Assembly: GCF_000877395.1 (NCBI RefSeq)
Contig: NZ_JYFE01000074.1
Span: forward strand, 89,893 to 153,892
From: Jannaschia aquimarina
GTDB lineage: Bacteria; Pseudomonadota; Alphaproteobacteria; Rhodobacterales; Rhodobacteraceae
DNA: 64,000 bases
Direction of reading: 5' to 3'
Every line of letters begins with the position of its first letter. Within the stretch, counting starts at the first letter, position 1. The position numbers and the translations under genes are program-made. The notes beneath the pieces are model-generated. The model searched no databases. It was not told where the DNA came from and saw nothing but the letters and a program-made list of their open reading frames with translations. Below, piece after piece: positions 8,921-18,062 of this stretch.

Positions 8921-10302
8921 AGGCGATCCCCCAGCAGGAACTCGGCGGCGCGGTCCAGGCGGATATGGGGCGGCCCCTCCCCCCGGCACAGGGTATCGGG
9001 CGCGGGCGCGAAGGCCATCACGTCGTAATCGCCGTCGAGCCAGCGCGGCGCGCCCTCGGCGGCCTGCGCCAGCAACCGCGACGGATCGTCCGGCAGGTCG
9101 CCCGGATGCAGCGCGACATTGCGCCCGTCCAGCAGGCGTCCGCGCACCAGATCGACCTGCACGCCATCCACGTCGCGCGTCTCTTCGGTGGTGGTCCGCA
9201 GGGCGGCCAGCGCGATGGCCCGCGTCTCGGCGCCCGCGAAATCGGCTCGGTCGCGCGCGTCGCGCACCAACGCCTCGAGGACGGCCTGAAGGCGGGCATG
9301 TTGGGAATGATGCAGATGATCGGCCTTGGTCGCGGCAAAGAGGATCCGGTCGATCCGGCTCTGTCCGAGCAGGCGCAGCAGCCAGCCCGCGCGGCCGGGC
9401 CGGAAGGCGCGCAGGATGTCGGTCATCGCCTCGCGCATCTCGGCGAGGGCGCGGGGGCCGCGCCGGATCGCCTCCAGCACGTCGAGCAGCACCACCTGCC
9501 GGTCGATCCGCGCGAAGTGCCGCCGGAAGAACGGCTGCACGACGCGCGCCTTGTAGGCCTCGAACCGGCGCGCGAATTCCGCCCTGAGAGAGCCGCGCGG
9601 GGCGGCGCCCGGCGGCAGCGGCGCGAAGGTAAGCGCGGGCGAGCCCTCCATCTCGCCGGGCAGCAGGAAGCGGCCGGGCGTCAGGTCATAGGCCCCGGCC
9701 TCGCGCGCGGCGTGGAGTGCGGCAGTATACTCGGCGGCCAGCGCCTTGGCCGTCGGCTCCTCCAGGCGGGCGGCGCCGTCGACATCCGGCTGATAGGGGA
9801 CATCCCAGGTCGCCAGCCGTGCCAGAGTGCGGGCGGACCACGCCTCGTAATCCAGGTCCATCAGCGACAGGTCCAGCAGCCACTCGCCCGGATAGTCGAC
9901 GATATCGAGATGCCCGACCCGCGCGCCGCCAAGGCCCGACAACAACCCGCCCGCGCGCACGCGCATCGAGACGCGCAGCTCGCTTACGGCGCGGGTGCCG
10001 TCTGGCCAGCGCGGCTCGGGCCCGGTGAGCGCGCGCAGGTTCGCCTCGTAATCGAACCTCGGGACGGTATCGTCGGGTTGGGGTTGCAGATAGGCCGCCT
10101 CGATCCGGGGCGCGGCGGTCAGGGCAGGCATCCGGCCCCGGTCCAGCAGATTGGCCACCAGCGACGTCACGAAGACCGTCTTGCCCGACCGCGACAAGCC
10201 CGTGACCCCCAGCCGGAGCGAGGTGTCAAACGGCGCGAGAAACGGACGCGTCAGCGCCTCGGCCCCGCCCGAGACGGCATCCGCGATGCGACCGATAACC
10301 AT
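8917..10302 (-). CDS. ycjX: YcjX family P-loop nucleotide-binding protein
   Basis: A 461-residue P-loop protein of the YcjX (DUF463) family. Walker A is GLSRSGKT at residues 35-42 and a switch/Walker B-like DIVDYPGEWLLDLSLM follows near 130, making a GTPase-like enzyme likely. ATG at 10302 has GAAGGGGA upstream. It is followed at a 4-nt overlap by ycjF. The physiological role is unknown; the pairing with a membrane partner suggests a membrane-associated NTPase. Confidence 0.88.
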   Translation of the reverse strand: MVIGRIADAVSGGAEALTRPFLAPFDTSLRLGVTGLSRSGKTVFVTSLVANLLDRGRMPALTAAPRIEAAYLQPQPDDTVPRFDYEANLRALTGPEPRWPDGTRAVSELRVSMRVRAGGLLSGLGGARVGHLDIVDYPGEWLLDLSLMDLDYEAWSARTLARLATWDVPYQPDVDGAARLEEPTAKALAAEYTAALHAAREAGAYDLTPGRFLLPGEMEGSPALTFAPLPPGAAPRGSLRAEFARRFEAYKARVVQPFFRRHFARIDRQVVLLDVLEAIRRGPRALAEMREAMTDILRAFRPGRAGWLLRLLGQSRIDRILFAATKADHLHHSQHARLQAVLEALVRDARDRADFAGAETRAIALAALRTTTEETRDVDGVQVDLVRGRLLDGRNVALHPGDLPDDPSRLLAQAAEGAPRWLDGDYDVMAFAPAPDTLCRGEGPPHIRLDRAAEFLLGDRL

Positions 10303-10465
10303 GTTCCGTCCCCTTCGGCTTGCGGATGGCTAGATAGGGGCTGGCGACACGGATGGCGAGACGGGCTTGCCGTGACACCCGAGGCGCGCTACGGATCGCA
10401 ACAGGCGGATGGCAGAGATGATCCGCCCCCTTTCGACATGACAGAAGACCGGAGGTTTCGTCGCC

Positions 10466-10738
10466 ATGCAGGCGTCGCGCGGGCCCGGGTCGCTCGAGAC
10501 GTGGCTGGCCACGCACGAGCAGACCCTGAAATGGATCGCCCTGTTGCTGGGCTTGGGAAGCACGATCGCCATCGTGCAGGATTGGCAGCCGTGGCCGATG
10601 ATCCTGGGCCTGCCCTTCTGCGTGATCTGGATCGCCTGCGGCTGGCTGCATGGCGAGCGGCAGCTCAAGTGGATCAACGTCGTCTTCACCGCGCTCTACG
10701 TCTACGGGATCGTGCGCTGGACGATCCTGAGCGGCTGA
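10466..10738 (+). CDS. Small multi-pass membrane protein, unknown function
   Basis: A 90-residue protein with three hydrophobic stretches, about residues 21-38, 43-60 and 68-87, and many tryptophans. The ATG has a GGAGG site upstream. It sits alone between ycjX and the convergent VOC gene. I do not recognise a named domain; conserved membrane proteins of this size are common in Rhodobacterales. Confidence 0.65.
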   Translation: MQASRGPGSLETWLATHEQTLKWIALLLGLGSTIAIVQDWQPWPMILGLPFCVIWIACGWLHGERQLKWINVVFTALYVYGIVRWTILSG

Positions 10739-10765
10739 GCCTCGAAGAGCCGAGACCGGGACAGA

Positions 10766-11149
10766 TCATCCCGGCGAATGGCAGACGGCCTCCACGTTGT
10801 TGCCGTCGGGGTCCAGCACGAAGGCCCCGTAATAGCCGGAATGGTAATGGGGTCGAAGGCCAGGTGCGCCGTTGTCGCGCCCTCCGGCCGCGAGGGCCGC
10901 GGCATGGAAGTCCCTCACCTGCTGACGGGTCGCGGCGGCGAAGGCGAAATGTATGGGGGACGACGCCCTGTCGGCTTCGCTGATCCAGAATTCGGCACGT
11001 CCGGCACCGAATCTGCCGACCCTCGCGCCGCCCGTGTGCTCGGGCGGCACCATGAAAACGAAAGCCAGACCGAGAGGGCCGAGCGCGGCGTCGTAGAACG
11101 CCTTCGACGCACCGAAGTCGGAGACATCGATGCCGAAATGGTCGATCAG
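10766..11149 (-). CDS. VOC family (glyoxalase/bleomycin-resistance-like) protein, CTG start
   Basis: A 127-residue single-domain vicinal-oxygen-chelate protein. It opens with IDHFGIDVSDFGASKAFYDA, has IHFAFAA in the middle, and ends with the typical YYGAFVLDPDGNNVEAVCH; the His and Glu metal-ligand positions are present. There is no ATG, GTG or TTG in frame before the conserved N-terminus. The only reasonable start is CTG at 11149, with a strong GGGAGGG 8 nt upstream. The reaction is unknown. The frame stays open far upstream, but that part lies opposite or across other genes and is not protein-like. Confidence 0.8.
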   Translation of the reverse strand: MIDHFGIDVSDFGASKAFYDAALGPLGLAFVFMVPPEHTGGARVGRFGAGRAEFWISEADRASSPIHFAFAAATRQQVRDFHAAALAAGGRDNGAPGLRPHYHSGYYGAFVLDPDGNNVEAVCHSPG

Positions 11150-11238
11150 GGCGCGCGCCCTCCCGGTTTCACGCGGAAGGCTGGCACCGGCGGCCCATCT
11201 GGCCCAGCGTTCGACGCGGGGCCGACAAGGGGCACCGC

Positions 11239-12315
11239 CTAGCTGGTCAGGTCCTCCGGCATCGGGTTCCAATCGAAGGCCGCCCGGACGATGCCGTGGT
11301 CCGACGCGCCCGCGACCTTGGCGCCGTCGTCGCCCACATGGTCGTTCCAGATGAACATCTCGCGGAACGACCACAGGCGGTCGCGGGCGTGGTCGTAGAA
11401 ATGCGGAGAGACGAGGATGTGATCCAGGCTCTCTCGGCGGTCGTCGAAGATATAGGTATAATAGACGTGGCGCAGGCTGCGGTATTGCTGAAGCCGCTCG
11501 ACCGAATAGAGCTTGCCGCGGGCGCTGTTTCCCTTGGTCGACTTCTCGATGACCCGGTAGCCCGGCTCGCCCGAGATGAGTTGCGTCGTCACCGATAGCG
11601 AGCCGTCGTTCAGGTCGCCCATCACCACGCGCGGGGTGTCGGGATCGGCCTCCAGCATCTCGCGCAGGGCGCCCGCCTCCATCACCCGGCGGACATGGCT
11701 GACGACGCTGCGCAGCGTGTCCCGGACGGCCCGGTCCGTGGGCGCGGAGGCGCGGAAATCCAACCGCGCGGGGCCCTTCGACTTCAGATGCGCGACCATC
11801 AATTCCACTTCGGGCGGACGCGGCGCACGGCTGGCTTCGGGCTTCATGCGGGCGCGCAGGACGGGGCGCGAGAAGGTGTCGATGGTCACCGTCACCTCTT
11901 CCTGTGCGCCGTGATCCTCGACCACGTCGCGAAGCCGGAACGCATCGGGGAACGCCTCGACCCATTCGGCGCCGGGCAGAAGCTGGCTTTCGCCGTTGCG
12001 ATCCTTGCGCACGGCGAGCGCGACCTGCGGTTTGCGCGGCGGGGCGTCGCGGGCCACGATGTCGTAGCTCTCCCGCAGGCCGGCCTCGTCGAAACACCGC
12101 TCCAGCGCGGCGACGGACCAGCATTCCTGGAACCCGATCACCTCTGCGTCGAGCGTGCCCAGCATGTCTGCGATCCAGGCCACCTTGCGGTCGAAGCGGG
12201 CGACGCCTTCGGCATCGTCCGGAAGCGGATCCCCGTAGGTGACGCCGCCAGGCACCTGAAGGTTCAGCAGGTTGAAAGTCGCGAAGCTGAGGTCGCGCAT
12301 GTTTCGATCGGTCAT
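11239..12315 (-). CDS. Endonuclease/exonuclease/phosphatase family protein
   Basis: A 358-residue EEP-superfamily hydrolase (metal-dependent nuclease or phosphodiesterase fold). Visible signature pieces are LSFATFNLLNL near the N-terminus, VIGFQECW (the metal-binding Glu), VMGDLND (Asp/Asn pair) and the C-terminal ASDHGIVRAAF His motif. The start is the ATG at 12315, preceded by AGGAGG; a longer frame to 12351 is less likely. No signal peptide is seen, so it should be cytosolic. Substrate unknown. Confidence 0.85.
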   Translation of the reverse strand: MTDRNMRDLSFATFNLLNLQVPGGVTYGDPLPDDAEGVARFDRKVAWIADMLGTLDAEVIGFQECWSVAALERCFDEAGLRESYDIVARDAPPRKPQVALAVRKDRNGESQLLPGAEWVEAFPDAFRLRDVVEDHGAQEEVTVTIDTFSRPVLRARMKPEASRAPRPPEVELMVAHLKSKGPARLDFRASAPTDRAVRDTLRSVVSHVRRVMEAGALREMLEADPDTPRVVMGDLNDGSLSVTTQLISGEPGYRVIEKSTKGNSARGKLYSVERLQQYRSLRHVYYTYIFDDRRESLDHILVSPHFYDHARDRLWSFREMFIWNDHVGDDGAKVAGASDHGIVRAAFDWNPMPEDLTS

Positions 12316-12387
12316 GGTCCCACCCTCCTGCCGGCAGGCTAGCACGGCCAAGGAGACGTGGGGACGGCGCAGCGGGTGGGGTTTTCC

Positions 12388-13371
12388 CTACCCCGCAAGC
12401 GCCAGCGCCTCGGCCTCCAGCGCGGCATCGAAATGATCGCGGGGATAGGCGGCGAGGATCGGAAGATATGGCTCCCATCCGTCGAGGGGCAGGTCCATCA
12501 GCCAGTCGAGCGCGGGGCCGACGGTCTGCGCGTAGGTGCGGTCGAATGGCAGGGCCGAGGCGCAGACGAACGGACGCGCGGTCGACCAGGGCGTGGCCCC
12601 CAGCCGCGGCGGAAAGGGCGCGTCCGGCAGGCCCACCAGCTCCGCCTCGATCCCGAGATAGGTCATGATCGTCCGCCCGATCTGCGCGACGTCCGGTCCG
12701 TCGGCATCGCAGACATTCGCGATACGGGGCGAATGTCCGTCCAGGATCGACCGTATCGCCGCCGCGATCGCGCTGACAGAGGTCGTCTGGAACCGCGACC
12801 GGCCGCCATAGGCCAACGGAATACGCTCGGCCCCCGAGCGCAATCGGCGAACGAACCACCATTCGCGCGCATGGCGGCTACGGGGCCCATGGATCGCCCC
12901 GGGGCGCAGGACATGGACGTTTCCCGCGACCAGAGCCGCGCGTTCCATGGCGACCTTGCGGGTGGAGTACGTCTCGGGCCCCGGTGCGACGGTCGGATGA
13001 TCCTCGTGCATCGGCACCGGCAGGTTGGGAAAGCCGGTCCGCGGCGCCTCGTCCAGGGTGCGGCCCCGCGGATCGACATAGACCGACTGGCTTGAGATCG
13101 CGACGACCCGCCCGAACCGCGGCGCCAGCGCCGCCAGTTGCGCGCCCGCCGCCGCGTCGAAGGCGGCGCAGTCCAGAAGCAGATCACCCGATCCGACCGC
13201 CGCGGACAGCGCGGCGTCGTCGCTTCGGTCAGCCGTGACGAACGAAGCGCCGTCCGGCAGCGGCACTACCTTTCGCCCGATCACCGCGACGTCCCAGCCG
13301 GCCGCCAAGAGATCGGTCGCCACGCCGTGTCCGATCTGTCCCGCCCCGCCGATCAGGATGGCGCGGCTCAC
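12388..13371 (-). CDS. NAD-dependent epimerase/dehydratase family protein
   Basis: A 327-residue extended short-chain dehydrogenase-like protein. The Rossmann motif GGAGQIGHGVA is at about residues 8-18, and VLRPGAIHGPRSRHAREW is typical of the substrate side. The catalytic YxxxK appears as YSTRKVAME. The GTG start at 13371 overlaps the flavin-reductase stop as GTGA, so the pair is likely translated together. The sugar or other substrate cannot be told. Confidence 0.8.
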   Translation of the reverse strand: MSRAILIGGAGQIGHGVATDLLAAGWDVAVIGRKVVPLPDGASFVTADRSDDAALSAAVGSGDLLLDCAAFDAAAGAQLAALAPRFGRVVAISSQSVYVDPRGRTLDEAPRTGFPNLPVPMHEDHPTVAPGPETYSTRKVAMERAALVAGNVHVLRPGAIHGPRSRHAREWWFVRRLRSGAERIPLAYGGRSRFQTTSVSAIAAAIRSILDGHSPRIANVCDADGPDVAQIGRTIMTYLGIEAELVGLPDAPFPPRLGATPWSTARPFVCASALPFDRTYAQTVGPALDWLMDLPLDGWEPYLPILAAYPRDHFDAALEAEALALAG

Positions 13372-13970
13372 TCTCCGGGCCGGGCGAGGGTGAAGACGTT
13401 CTCCACCACGGCGTAATCCCGGTAGCCCAAGCGCGACAGGGGCCGGAAGGTCGTCACGTCGAACCGCCCGTCCACGAGGCAATCCTCTCGGATATGCACG
13501 CCCGTCACCTCTCCGAAGACGACGAAATTGGCCTCTCCGGGCAGTTGCACGATCTGCGTCAGGCGGCATTCCAGCGAGGCGGGCGCGTCGCCGACGCGGG
13601 GGCAATCGATCGTCTCGCATTCCGCCTTCCGGGCGCCGGAGACCTCGAACTCGTCCTGTCCGGCGGGATGGGCCCCGGAAGACGCGTTCATGACGTCGCG
13701 CGCGGCACTCTCGACGACGTTCACGCTGAAGACGCCGCTTTCGCGGATCTGGGCGACGCTATCCTTCGTGCCGTCCCGGTCGTCCTTGGCCGATGTCGAG
13801 GCGAACATCACCTGCGGCGGCACGTAGGCGACGGCGTTGAAGAAGGAATACGGGGCGAGGTTGTCACCCAGCTTACCGCGCGTCCCGATCCAGCCGATGG
13901 GCCGGGGCGCGACGATCGCGTTGAAGGGGTTGAAGGGCAGCCCGTGGCCGTCTTCCGGGCGGTAGAACAT
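13368..13970 (-). CDS. Flavin reductase-like, FMN-binding split-barrel protein
   Basis: A 200-residue protein of the flavin reductase-like domain family, which binds FMN in a split beta-barrel. It shows NPFNAIVAPRPIGWIGT at the N-terminus, APYSFFNAVAYVPPQVMFAS, and VHIREDCLVDGRFD toward the C-terminus. It may reduce free flavin for a partner oxygenase, although none is adjacent. It overlaps the epimerase gene by 4 nt. Confidence 0.85.
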   Translation of the reverse strand: MFYRPEDGHGLPFNPFNAIVAPRPIGWIGTRGKLGDNLAPYSFFNAVAYVPPQVMFASTSAKDDRDGTKDSVAQIRESGVFSVNVVESAARDVMNASSGAHPAGQDEFEVSGARKAECETIDCPRVGDAPASLECRLTQIVQLPGEANFVVFGEVTGVHIREDCLVDGRFDVTTFRPLSRLGYRDYAVVENVFTLARPGE

Positions 13971-14064
13971 GGCGTCACCTCAAGTCTGTCGCGCCTTGGT
14001 AGCGGGGCCACGCCGGGCGCGCCACCGGGTTGCACGTCGCCGCCCGCCGGGGCCTAACGGCGGC

Positions 14065-14535
14065 ATGAAGCTGGACGTGGAACACGCCGACGACGCCTGG
14101 GAGGTCGAAGCGCTCTTCGACCATTGCTTCGCGCCGGGACGGACGGCCTTGTCGTCCTATCGTCTGCGCGACGGCATCCCGCCCGCCCGCGACCTCTGCC
14201 TCGTGGCGCGCGCGGATGGGACGATCGGCGGGGCGGTCCGCTTCTGGCCCATCCGCGTCGGCGACCATGAGGCGATGCTGCTGGGTCCCATCGCCGTGCA
14301 CCCGACGCGGCAGGGCGAGGGTCTGGGCGCGGCACTCATCTGCGAGGGTCAGGAGCGCGCGCGTGCGGCAGGGGTCGAGCGCATCCTGCTGGTGGGCGAC
14401 GCGCCGTATTACGGCCGCTTCGGCTTTGCCCGGCTAAACGGCGTCGAGATGCCGCCGCCCACCAACCCCGAGCGGGTGCTGGGCTGCTGGGACTGGGACG
14501 GCGTGACGGGCCCCGTCCGCCGCGCTGCGGACTAG
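14065..14535 (+). CDS. GNAT family N-acetyltransferase
   Basis: A 156-residue GNAT protein. The acetyl-CoA-binding motif A is recognisable as LGPIAVHPTRQGEGLGAALI (about residues 72-91), followed by LVGDAPYYGRFGFARL. I start at ATG 14065, since the upstream extension to 13969 is Arg-rich and overlaps the divergent flavin reductase start. The YYGRFGF motif places it with the YhbS-like GNATs. Substrate unknown. Confidence 0.85.
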   Translation: MKLDVEHADDAWEVEALFDHCFAPGRTALSSYRLRDGIPPARDLCLVARADGTIGGAVRFWPIRVGDHEAMLLGPIAVHPTRQGEGLGAALICEGQERARAAGVERILLVGDAPYYGRFGFARLNGVEMPPPTNPERVLGCWDWDGVTGPVRRAAD

Positions 14536-14563
14536 GCAAGCGAGACCGCCCGGGGCCGCCCAA

Positions 14564-16162
14564 TCAGTGTCCGCCCAGGATCCCCGTCCGCACACCGTAA
14601 TTCGCCGCGATGGCGTAATCCGGGTCGTCGTCGCTATCGACCATCAGATGGCCCGCGCGGTTCAGCAGCTTGTGGCAATCGCGGCTGAGATGGCGCAGCT
14701 CCAGCTTCTTGCCGGCGGCCTCGTACTTCGCGGCGACGGCCTCGATGGCCTGCAGCGCCGATTGGTCGGCCACCCGGCTTTCGGCAAAATCGACCACCAC
14801 GCGGGCCGGGTCGTTCTCGGGGTCGAACATCTCCACGAAGCCCGTGGCCGAGCCGAAGAAGAGCGGGCCGTTCACCTGGTAGACCCGCGCGCCCTCGGGC
14901 GTCTCGTAGGTGCTGGCGCGGATGCGGGTGGCGTTCTGCCAGGCATAGGCGAGCGCGCTGACGATGACGCCCACGACGACCGCGATGGCGAGATCGGTCA
15001 GAACCGTGACGATGGTCACCAGCACGATGACCACGGCGTCGATGCGCGGCACCTTCGCCAGGATCTTGAGCGAGTTCCACGCGAAGGTCCCGATCACGAC
15101 CATGAACATCACGCCGACCAGCGCGGCGAGCGGGATCCCTTCGATCAGGGGCGAGGCCACGACGATGAAGGCCAGCAGGAACAGGGCCGCGGAGATCCCC
15201 GATATCCGGGTCCGCCCGCCCGATTTCACGTTGATCATCGACTGGCCGATCATGGCGCAGCCGCCCATGCCGCCAAAGACGCCGGTCACCGTGTTCGCGG
15301 CGCCCTGGGCGATGCATTCCTGGCTTGCGCCGCCGCGCTGGCCCGTGATCTCCCCCACCAGGTTCAGGGTCAGAAGGCTCTCGATCAGGCCGATGGCGGC
15401 CAGGATCAACGCGTAGGGCAGGACGATCTGCAGCGTCTCCAGCGTGAAGGGCACGGCGGGGATATGGAATTGCGGCAGCCCGCCCTCGATCGACGCCATG
15501 TCGCCCACCGTGGGCGTGTTCAGCCCCACGCCGATCACCACCAGCGCCGTCACAGCGATGCCGGCCAGCGGCGCGGGCACGACGTTGGTGACCTTGGGCA
15601 GGCCCCAGATCACCGCCATCGTCAGCGCCACGAGCGCCAGCATCAGCGCGATGTCGGTCAGCGGCAGCCACGCCCCGTCGACGGTCCTGAACTGGCTGAG
15701 CTGCGCCAGAAAAATCACGATGGCCAACCCGTTCACGAAGCCCAGCATCACCGGATGCGGCACGAGGCGGATGAACTTGCCCCACCGCATCAGCCCCACG
15801 AAGATCTGGATCAGACCCATCAGGACGACAGCGGCAAAGAGATATTCCACCCCGTTATCCGCGACCAGCGCGACCATCACGACCGCCAGCGCCCCCGTCG
15901 CGCCCGAGATCATGCCCGGCCGCCCCCCGATGAGCGCCGTGATCAGGCCCACCAGGAAGGCGGCGTACAGGCCGACGAGCGGATGCACGTCCGCGACGAA
16001 GGCGAAGGCGATCGCCTCGGGCACGAGGGCCAGCGCGACCGTCAGGCCGGCCAGGATCTCGGTCTTCATGCGGGGAAGGGTCAGCGGCGCAGTCGGGGCG
16101 AGGCGCAGGTCCGGCGTCTCGATACGGTCCGCGATCCGCGACAGCAATGTCGGGGTCGTCAT
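14564..16162 (-). CDS. SulP family anion transporter with STAS domain
   Basis: A 532-residue inner-membrane anion transporter of the SulP (SLC26) family. The N-terminal part has the expected ten or more hydrophobic segments, including ALVPEAIAFAFVADVHPLVG near residue 48, GGRPGMISGATGALA, and GGMGGCAMIGQSMINVKSGG. A cytosolic STAS domain begins near residue 425 (VYQVNGPLFFGSATGFVEMF), with VVDFAESRVADQSALQAIEA. The ATG at 16162 gives the normal length; the longer open frame to 16828 overlaps unrelated sequence. Likely substrates are sulfate or bicarbonate; the sequence does not decide. It is convergent with the GNAT gene. Confidence 0.9.
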   Translation of the reverse strand: MTTPTLLSRIADRIETPDLRLAPTAPLTLPRMKTEILAGLTVALALVPEAIAFAFVADVHPLVGLYAAFLVGLITALIGGRPGMISGATGALAVVMVALVADNGVEYLFAAVVLMGLIQIFVGLMRWGKFIRLVPHPVMLGFVNGLAIVIFLAQLSQFRTVDGAWLPLTDIALMLALVALTMAVIWGLPKVTNVVPAPLAGIAVTALVVIGVGLNTPTVGDMASIEGGLPQFHIPAVPFTLETLQIVLPYALILAAIGLIESLLTLNLVGEITGQRGGASQECIAQGAANTVTGVFGGMGGCAMIGQSMINVKSGGRTRISGISAALFLLAFIVVASPLIEGIPLAALVGVMFMVVIGTFAWNSLKILAKVPRIDAVVIVLVTIVTVLTDLAIAVVVGVIVSALAYAWQNATRIRASTYETPEGARVYQVNGPLFFGSATGFVEMFDPENDPARVVVDFAESRVADQSALQAIEAVAAKYEAAGKKLELRHLSRDCHKLLNRAGHLMVDSDDDPDYAIAANYGVRTGILGGH

Positions 16163-16453
16163 CAATCGGCTCTTTCGGGATGTCGTGTGTCGAGGCGCCC
16201 CTAACAGGCGCACGCCCGTTTGGCTACCCGTAGGCACGATGCGCGACCGGGCGGCATGCGCCGCGACGTCACGTTTCGGGGTCGGGTTTCCCCGACTTGG
16301 CGGATTGGTCCGCGCAAGGCACCATCGAACCGTCCAGAGGGCCATGTTCCGGTCCCGGACGAATGCGGTCGACCCCGTTTTCTCCCGACCGTCCCCGAAG
16401 TCGACGTAACCAAAAGGATCGCCGTCGCGGTCCGCGTAACGAGGAGTCTCGAC

Positions 16454-16585
16454 ATGCCCTATACGATCAAGGTCCCCGCCGCGATGCTGGCCATGCTGCT
16501 GGCCACGCTGATGATGCTGCCCGACACGCATTCCGCACGGGCGACCGGAGACGACAGCTTGCGAACGAACGTCTCGACGAAGTGA
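16454..16585 (+). CDS. Candidate 43-residue secreted peptide, unknown
   Basis: A short frame with ATG preceded by GAGGAG. Residues 1-29 look like a signal peptide (basic start, then AAMLAMLLATLMMLP, then SARA). The remaining 14 residues are polar. It lies in the divergent gap upstream of the SulP gene and 54 nt before the LysE gene. No homologue is recognised; the ribosome-binding site and signal-like segment are the only support. Confidence 0.35.
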   Translation: MPYTIKVPAAMLAMLLATLMMLPDTHSARATGDDSLRTNVSTK

Positions 16586-16639
16586 CGGCGCACGGCAAAA
16601 AGTCTTGTTCCGTCCGGTGAGGAGGGGCAGGGTCGGAGA

Positions 16640-17257
16640 ATGATCTCCCTCCAGTTCCTCCTGACCGCCTTCGTGGTCGTCATCGCGCCCGGCACGGGTG
16701 TCGTCTACACGCTCGCCCTCGGGCTTGGGCGCGGACGGCGCGCCGCGATCGCTGCGGCGACGGGGTGCACGTTCGGGATCGTCCCGCATCTCGCGGCGGC
16801 GACGCTCGGCCTCGCCGCATTGCTCCATGCCTCGGCGCTTCTGTTCAACGTCATCAAATGGGCGGGCGTGGCCTACCTGCTGTGGATGGCCTGGGGGGCC
16901 TTGCGGCAGACGGGCGCACTGGCGGTGAAGCCGGCCGCGCCGTCACGCGACGGGCTGGTGCGCATCGCGATCCGCGGCGCGCTGATCAACATCCTCAATC
17001 CGAAACTGTCGATCTTCTTCCTGGCCTTGCTGCCCCCGTTCCTGTCCGGCGATCCCTCCACGGCCACAGCCGAGATGGCGATGCTGGGCGCGGTGTTCAT
17101 GGCGATGACCTGGGCCATGTTCGCGGTCTACGGCCTGTTCGCGAGCGCGTTCCGGGACTGGGTCCTGGCCTCGGAGCGCGCGATGGCGTGGCTGAACCGT
17201 GCCTTTGCGGGCATGTTCGCGGCGCTCGCCGTCCGGCTGGCGGCCGAGCGCGCCTGA
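16640..17257 (+). CDS. LysE family transporter
   Basis: A 205-residue inner-membrane exporter of the LysE/RhtB family with about six hydrophobic segments. It carries the family N-terminal pattern APGTGVVYTLALGLGRGRRA (residues 17-36) and the mid-protein INILNPKLSIFFLALLPPFL stretch near 114-133. Family members export amino acids or related small molecules; the substrate is not determinable. The start at 16640 has a GTCGGAG-like weak site. Confidence 0.88.
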   Translation: MISLQFLLTAFVVVIAPGTGVVYTLALGLGRGRRAAIAAATGCTFGIVPHLAAATLGLAALLHASALLFNVIKWAGVAYLLWMAWGALRQTGALAVKPAAPSRDGLVRIAIRGALINILNPKLSIFFLALLPPFLSGDPSTATAEMAMLGAVFMAMTWAMFAVYGLFASAFRDWVLASERAMAWLNRAFAGMFAALAVRLAAERA

Positions 17258-17306
17258 AACCGACCCCGCGCTTGCCGGGCCGGGGTGTCGCGCCTAGGTC
17301 CGACGG

Positions 17307-17765
17307 ATGTGGACCGACAGCCCGATCCCCCGTTCCGCCCTGATCCTCGGCCTCGCCGGGCTGCTCCCCTTCGCCTGGGGTGCGGCGGCGATCTACGTCC
17401 CCGCGCTATATGAGGTGACCTACCGCGCGCTGGGCCCGAGATTCGTCCCGCCCTTCGTCCTGCTGCAATACGGGACCGTGATCCTGTGCTTCATGTCGGG
17501 TGTCCTGTGGGGGTTCGCGACGCGGGCCGAAGGACGGGTCGCGGCGACCGGCTATGCCTTGTCGGTGCTGCCCGCCCTCTGGGCCTTCTTCATGGTGGCG
17601 GGTGGACCGATCAGCGCCTCGATCGCGCTGATGGCGGGGTTCGTGGGGCTGTTGGGGCTGGATTGGCTATTCTGGAACCAGGGGCTTGCACCGCATTGGT
17701 GGATGAAGCTCCGGCTGATCCTGACAGCAGTCGTCGTTCTGTGCCTTCTGCCGGTCGCGCTCTGA
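17307..17765 (+). CDS. DUF3429 domain-containing membrane protein
   Basis: A 152-residue membrane protein with four to five hydrophobic segments. It contains FVLLQYGTVILCFMSGVLWG and LGLDWLFWNQGLAPHWWMKLR, both typical of DUF3429. It begins 49 nt after the LysE gene on the same strand and may share its transcript. Function unknown. Confidence 0.82.
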   Translation: MWTDSPIPRSALILGLAGLLPFAWGAAAIYVPALYEVTYRALGPRFVPPFVLLQYGTVILCFMSGVLWGFATRAEGRVAATGYALSVLPALWAFFMVAGGPISASIALMAGFVGLLGLDWLFWNQGLAPHWWMKLRLILTAVVVLCLLPVAL

Positions 17766-17819
17766 GAGCGCGTCAGGGAAAGGCCAGGCCGCATTCGTTG
17801 GGCCGGGTAGCCGCCGATC

Positions 17820-17945
17820 GCGCCACCATGGTCCCCGCTGACGCTACCGTGACCGTCACTGGCGCCACCATGGTCGCCGCTGGCACTACCGTGGCCGCCA
17901 ATGGCGCGACCGTGGCCGCCGCTGGCATGACCGCGACTGCAAATG
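17820..17945. repeat. Six tandem 21-bp repeats
   Basis: Six back-to-back 21-nt units at 17820, 17841, 17862, 17883, 17904 and 17925, of the form GCGnnACCRTGGYCGCCGCTG with divergence between copies. The period is a multiple of three, so reading frames carry heptad-like repeats on both strands, but no convincing start codon leads into them. The 297-nt stretch 17766-18062 between the DUF3429 gene and the small ORF holds nothing else I can identify. Confidence 0.8.
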
Positions 17946-18062
17946 GCGCTGATCGCTGTGAAGCGCCCGGCCGTCCGCGCCGGACCGATCCGTCGGCCAC
18001 GTCGAGTCGAGCAGAGCGTGCCCCGCCTGACCTTCGCCGGCCCCGCACGGCGGGCGGTCGCC

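Noticed and set aside
10766..12862. 698-residue minus-strand frame that ends in the VOC domain
   Set aside because: Only the last 127 residues look like protein; the rest lies in another frame of the EEP-family and epimerase genes. I annotate only the VOC part from the CTG.
16220..16453. N-terminal extension of the 43-residue secreted peptide
   Set aside because: The extension is low-complexity and has no ribosome-binding site; the internal ATG has GAGGAG and begins a signal-like segment.
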